A stretch of 64,000 nt of DNA from the NCBI RefSeq assembly GCF_000271665.2, contig NZ_CP010978.1, forward strand, positions 4,633,001-4,697,000, given 5' to 3'. Of this stretch, positions 60,593 through 64,000 are shown piece by piece. Positions within the stretch are counted from its first letter, which is position 1; each line of letters opens with the position of its first letter. This DNA is from Pelosinus fermentans JBW45 (GTDB lineage Bacteria > Bacillota > Negativicutes > DSM-13327). The notes beneath the pieces were generated by a model, which worked only from the letters and a program-made list of their open reading frames with translations, had not been told where the DNA came from and did not search any database. The position numbers and the translations under genes were made by a program.

Positions 60593-61528
60593 CACCAATT
60601 TATTAGTATCCGAATCTACCATCGCATCATTTACATTTACACTTTCTTTTGATCTTATCAAATTTTGCAGTTGAGATAAAAGCATTCCAGCAAACATGAT
60701 AATACATCCTACCAGTTCCTGAGGACCTAACTTTTCATTTAATATCAACCAGCCGCCAATGGCAGCAAATACGGTTTCCATGCTTAGAATTATAGCAGCA
60801 TGAGAAGGCTGAGCGCTTTTTTGGGCAACAACTTGCAAGGTATAAGCAACCCCTACAGAAAGAATACCGCCATATAAAATAGGAACAGCAGCCTGATAAA
60901 TAGACTCAACACGAATAGTTTCCATAAATAATGCCGCAATTAAACTTAAAATAGAACAAGTAATAAACTGAAAAAAGGCCAACTTCAATACAGGCACTCG
61001 ACAAGAAAAATGATCAATTACTAAAATGTGAATTGCCCAAAAAAACGCTCCTATAAGTTCCAGTACCTCACCATAGGAAATATAAAGACCATCTTTCACA
61101 CAGAGAAGGTATAAACCCACAACGGCAATTAAAGATCCAATCCAAGTGCTCATGCTGACGTATTGTTTTAAAAGAATTCCCAAAATGGGGACGATTACAA
61201 TATATAGACAAGTGATGAATGCAGCTTTCCCCGCCGTTGTATAGATTAAACCGATTTGCTGCAAGGTTGCGGCAATAAACAATACTATACCAGCAATGAT
61301 CCCCGCTATCATTACCTGTTTTGTTCCCTCTTTCACCTGAATGTCCTTGGGAGAACGATTTTGATAATAAAGAATCAAGGGTATTAAAGAAAGGCTCCCC
61401 AAAGCAAATCGCACACCATTAAAAGTAAAGGGTCCTACATATTCCATTCCCACTCGCTGGGCTACAAATGCTAATCCCCATATAGTCGCAGCAAGTAAAA
61501 GTAGCAAATTCGATTTAAGTATACTCAT
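60587..61528 (-). CDS. DMT-superfamily (EamA) transporter
   Basis: 313 aa from the ATG with a weak GAGAG site; the upstream frame continues but looks non-coding. Ten membrane helices in two EamA repeats (LLLLLAATIWGLAFVAQRVGMEYVGPFTF; ILSMETVFAAIGGWLILNEKLGPQELVG). Probable exporter of a metabolite or amino acid. The last 20 residues are polar, and the stop lies in a decayed repeat, so the C-terminus may have been altered. Confidence 0.9.
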   Translation of the reverse strand: MSILKSNLLLLLAATIWGLAFVAQRVGMEYVGPFTFNGVRFALGSLSLIPLILYYQNRSPKDIQVKEGTKQVMIAGIIAGIVLFIAATLQQIGLIYTTAGKAAFITCLYIVIVPILGILLKQYVSMSTWIGSLIAVVGLYLLCVKDGLYISYGEVLELIGAFFWAIHILVIDHFSCRVPVLKLAFFQFITCSILSLIAALFMETIRVESIYQAAVPILYGGILSVGVAYTLQVVAQKSAQPSHAAIILSMETVFAAIGGWLILNEKLGPQELVGCIIMFAGMLLSQLQNLIRSKESVNVNDAMVDSDTNKLVP

Positions 61529-61756
61529 AACAACACTCTCTTTACTAATTTGTATTTTGAATAAGATACAATTTATCACATATAACAAGGTTAGTCAAAA
61601 TGCCAACCTTTTTCATTTTCGTATAGTAGTATATTACATAGCCTAAACAGAAGTACTTTAGAAATAAATTAATATAGACTTAATCGTTCTCTAACAATAC
61701 ATCCATCTCAAAAAGATATTATTATACATGTAATTTATCTATAGGGGGAACAAACA

Positions 61757-63064
61757 TTGAAAAAAACAACTCAGCTATTTGCCTTATTATGTATCGGAGC
61801 ATTCACTATTGCAGCTTTAGGGTGCGGCAGTTCTCAAAACGCATCCTCAAAAACCCCAAGCAAGGTTATGATTGAATATTGGCATGTAAATGCAGAAAGT
61901 TTTGGCGGTCCTTCCGTTAAACAGCTAGTGGAACAATTCAATAAAGAAAATCCTGATATTGAAGTCGTAGAGAAATATAACCCTGACATGTATAAGGGGT
62001 TAACACAAAACTTGCAAGCGGCCATGGCATCCGGAAAAAGTCCCGATGTTGTACAAATGGGGTATAGCTACTTAAATTATGCAGGTGAAAATTTAAAGTA
62101 TGCGTCTATACCAGATATCATCACAAAACTATCACCAGAAGATAACACCTACTTAAAAGATAATTTCCTACCGAATGTACTCTCTTTAGCTACAACTGAT
62201 GATGGTAAACAAATTGGACTTCCTTACTCTGTCAGTGTACCTGTACTCTACTACAATCCAGATGTTTTCAAACAAGCTGGTTTAGATCCAAGCCAACCAC
62301 CACGCACTTGGCAAGAAGTAACACAATATGCCAAAACCATTAAAGAAAAAACTGGTATTATGGGCTTCTTTATGCAAGAGTATGCTGACAACTGGGCGCA
62401 GCAAGCCTTGATAGAATCGAACGGCGGACAAATTTTAGCAAAAAAAGATGGCCGCACTATGGCTGGTTTTGACACTCCTGAAGCATCCGAGGCCTATCAA
62501 GTACTAGCTGATATGGTGAAAAATGGTCACGGTCTGCACGCAACAAATGAGGAAGCCTTCCAAGCTTTCTTAAGCGGAAAATTAGGCATGGTATGCACAA
62601 CAATTGGAAAACGGGATAATTTTGAAAAAAGTGCAAAATTCACCGTTATGGCTACACAGTTTCCATCGTTTGAAGGAAAAACAAGAAAACTCCCTGCGGG
62701 CGGGAACTTGCTCATGATCTTCTCTCAGGATTCTGACAAACAAAAAGCAGCTTGGCGCTTCGTTAAATTTCTAGAATCTCCTGGAGCACTTGCCCTTTGG
62801 AGTAAAGGCACTGGCTATCTGCCACCACGAAAAGGAGTAACAGAAGATCCTCAAGGATTGAAAGATTTTGCTGAACAAAATAAAAACATGCAAGTGGCTA
62901 TGTCTCAAATGCCTGAAGTTGTAAAATGGGCTAGCTTCCCTGGTGCTAATGGTTTACAAGCCGAACAAGCACTTATCGATGTCCGGGATATCATACTCAG
63001 TGGAAAACAATCTGCTGCAGATGCTCTCAAACAAGCAGCTGCTAAAATCAATTCTATGCTTTAA
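61757..63064 (+). CDS. Sugar ABC transporter solute-binding lipoprotein
   Basis: 435 aa, TTG start behind AGGGGGAAC. Residues 1-22 form a lipoprotein signal with lipobox ALGC (Cys23 lipidated). The rest is a family 1 binding protein (IEYWHVNAESFGGP, PDVVQMGYSY, LPYSVSVPVLYYNPDVFKQAGLDP, WRFVKFLESP), like UgpB and other glycerol-3-phosphate or sugar binders. It should deliver its ligand to the permease encoded next. Ligand unknown. Confidence 0.93.
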   Translation: MKKTTQLFALLCIGAFTIAALGCGSSQNASSKTPSKVMIEYWHVNAESFGGPSVKQLVEQFNKENPDIEVVEKYNPDMYKGLTQNLQAAMASGKSPDVVQMGYSYLNYAGENLKYASIPDIITKLSPEDNTYLKDNFLPNVLSLATTDDGKQIGLPYSVSVPVLYYNPDVFKQAGLDPSQPPRTWQEVTQYAKTIKEKTGIMGFFMQEYADNWAQQALIESNGGQILAKKDGRTMAGFDTPEASEAYQVLADMVKNGHGLHATNEEAFQAFLSGKLGMVCTTIGKRDNFEKSAKFTVMATQFPSFEGKTRKLPAGGNLLMIFSQDSDKQKAAWRFVKFLESPGALALWSKGTGYLPPRKGVTEDPQGLKDFAEQNKNMQVAMSQMPEVVKWASFPGANGLQAEQALIDVRDIILSGKQSAADALKQAAAKINSML

Positions 63065-63080
63065 TCAATTTTTGCTAAAA

Positions 63081-63115
63081 ATGTCGTAACAATCCAAAAG
63101 GTTTTTTTACGACAT
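63081..63115 (+). terminator. Hairpin between binding protein and permease genes
   Basis: TGTCGTAA and TTACGACA pair around CAATCCAAAAGG. No proper T-run follows the stem, though a T-run is part of its right side, so read-through to the permease is likely and the binding protein would be made in excess. Confidence 0.5.
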
Positions 63116-63151
63116 TCTATGCTTACTACTTATGGAAGGATAACAAACCGA

Positions 63152-64000
63152 ATGAATCGTTTTACTTGGCAGTCTGCTTTATTTCTAGCGCCAGCCACCA
63201 TTACATTATTACTTTTTGCTTATTGGCCACTATTACAAGATGTCTGGCTCAGCTTCCACTCCTGGAATATGGTAAGCCCTACGATGAAATTCGTAGGACT
63301 TCAAAATTATCTACAGTTACTTTCTAGTGACGAATTGATCAAAATACTCTTAAATACAGTTCTTTATATTTTGGTTTTAGTCTGTGTAAATTTCATTTTC
63401 CCCTATCTTTTATCCTTTATCATTGCTCATCGTCTCAATCGATTCAGCTTTTTTTATCGTTCCGCCTTATTCATCCCCAGTACAGTTTCTCTGGCTGTAG
63501 CCAGTATTCTCTTCCTCTGGATATTGAATCCCTTAGCTGGCCCCCTCAATATTATCCTTTCGGCAATTGGTTTAGAATCTCCTCGTTGGTTCAAAGAGTC
63601 TGGGCTAGTTATTATCGTTATTGGACTGATTATTGGCTGGAAAGTTTTCGGCTATAACCTCATTCTACTAGTAGCGGCCATGGTGGATGTTCCTAAAGAA
63701 CTGATTGAAGCCGCTCGCCTAGAAAATGTCTCCAATTGGCAGCTTTTTCGACGCATTATTGTCCCTATGACATCATCAACAGCTCTTTATGTCTTTGTAA
63801 TTACCGTTGTATTTGGCTTACAATATGTTCTTGTTCCCGTGAATATGTTAACGCAAGGTGGCCCAGACCAAGGCAGCAGCAATTTGGTATACATCGTGTA
63901 TCAATACGGTTTTGTCTTTTTTCAAACAGGCAAAGCCTCTGCCTTCGCCATATTAACGATGCTAATATATGCTCTTTTTTTGATTGTGAAGACGAAGGTA
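63152..64000 (+). CDS. Sugar ABC transporter permease, cut by the window edge
   Basis: 283 codons are present from ATG (MNRFTWQSALFLAPATITLL), open to the end. Six membrane helices and the EAA loop EAARLENVSNWQLFRRIIVP, which docks on the ATPase, mark a MalF/UgpA-type inner membrane permease. Ribosome site GGAAGGA. The second permease and ATPase should follow outside the window. Confidence 0.93.
   Translation, partial: MNRFTWQSALFLAPATITLLLFAYWPLLQDVWLSFHSWNMVSPTMKFVGLQNYLQLLSSDELIKILLNTVLYILVLVCVNFIFPYLLSFIIAHRLNRFSFFYRSALFIPSTVSLAVASILFLWILNPLAGPLNIILSAIGLESPRWFKESGLVIIVIGLIIGWKVFGYNLILLVAAMVDVPKELIEAARLENVSNWQLFRRIIVPMTSSTALYVFVITVVFGLQYVLVPVNMLTQGGPDQGSSNLVYIVYQYGFVFFQTGKASAFAILTMLIYALFLIVKTKV

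Overview
The window reads as chromosomal DNA of a diderm anaerobic Firmicute, most likely a Negativicute of the Sporomusaceae (Pelosinus-like). This is inferred from protein character (one-chain clostridial-type PurL, glycyl-radical PFL with its activase, panBCD with a DUF2520 partner, YitT and YibE/F families) and from a dispersed hairpin repeat spread through the AT-rich part. No database search was run; family names come from reading the translations.

Region 1 (1-20514, all on the minus strand, clearly GC-richer than the rest) is one long gene train encoding what looks like a non-canonical contractile injection system (CIS, T6SS-like). In transcription order: a von Willebrand factor A membrane protein, a one-chain sheath-like protein, an Hcp-like tube protein, an immunity-like membrane protein, a papain-like effector candidate, a second Hcp-like tube protein, a J-domain protein, two FHA proteins, a PP2C phosphatase, a membrane-bound degenerate PP2C with a long periplasmic/extracytoplasmic repeat region, an Hsp70/actin-like ATPase, a secreted Sel1-repeat protein, three unrecognised (probably baseplate) proteins, a DcrB/DUF1795-like adaptor, a VgrG-like spike, a pentapeptide-repeat protein and the start of another gene. 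No ClpV, TssJLM membrane complex or Ser/Thr kinase is visible here; they may lie outside the window or be absent.

Region 2 (20.5-31 kb) holds purL with a divergent LysR regulator, speD, a YhcH-family protein, and the pantothenate operon (DUF2520 protein-panB-panC-panD). Region 3 (31-39 kb) holds membrane proteins, a RibU-like ECF transporter subunit controlled by an FMN riboswitch and a Fur-like box, an NRAMP Mn/Fe transporter, and pflB-pflA. The pfl leader carries a ZTP (pfl-motif) riboswitch followed by a second putative promoter with FNR/CRP-like and Fur-like sites.

Region 4 (39-56.9 kb) is ordinary housekeeping: pepT, a QueG-like iron-sulfur protein, a PAS-GGDEF cyclase, hemolysin III, an isochorismatase-family hydrolase, hrpB, msrA with a fused remnant of a response regulator, mutY, yibE/F, an alkaline phosphatase preceded by an 11-bp-spaced PHO box, a HAD phosphatase and two nitroreductases.

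Region 5 (56.9-60.2 kb) is a magnesium unit: two tandem M-box (ykoK) riboswitches, a 32-codon leader ORF, a soluble PRC-MgtE_N-CBS protein and an NRAMP-like transporter lacking the Mn/Fe signature. The window ends with a DMT exporter and the start of a sugar ABC importer (lipoprotein plus partial permease). At least ten copies of a roughly 70-110 bp hairpin repeat lie between genes from 27.6 kb to the end; none was seen in the CIS region.
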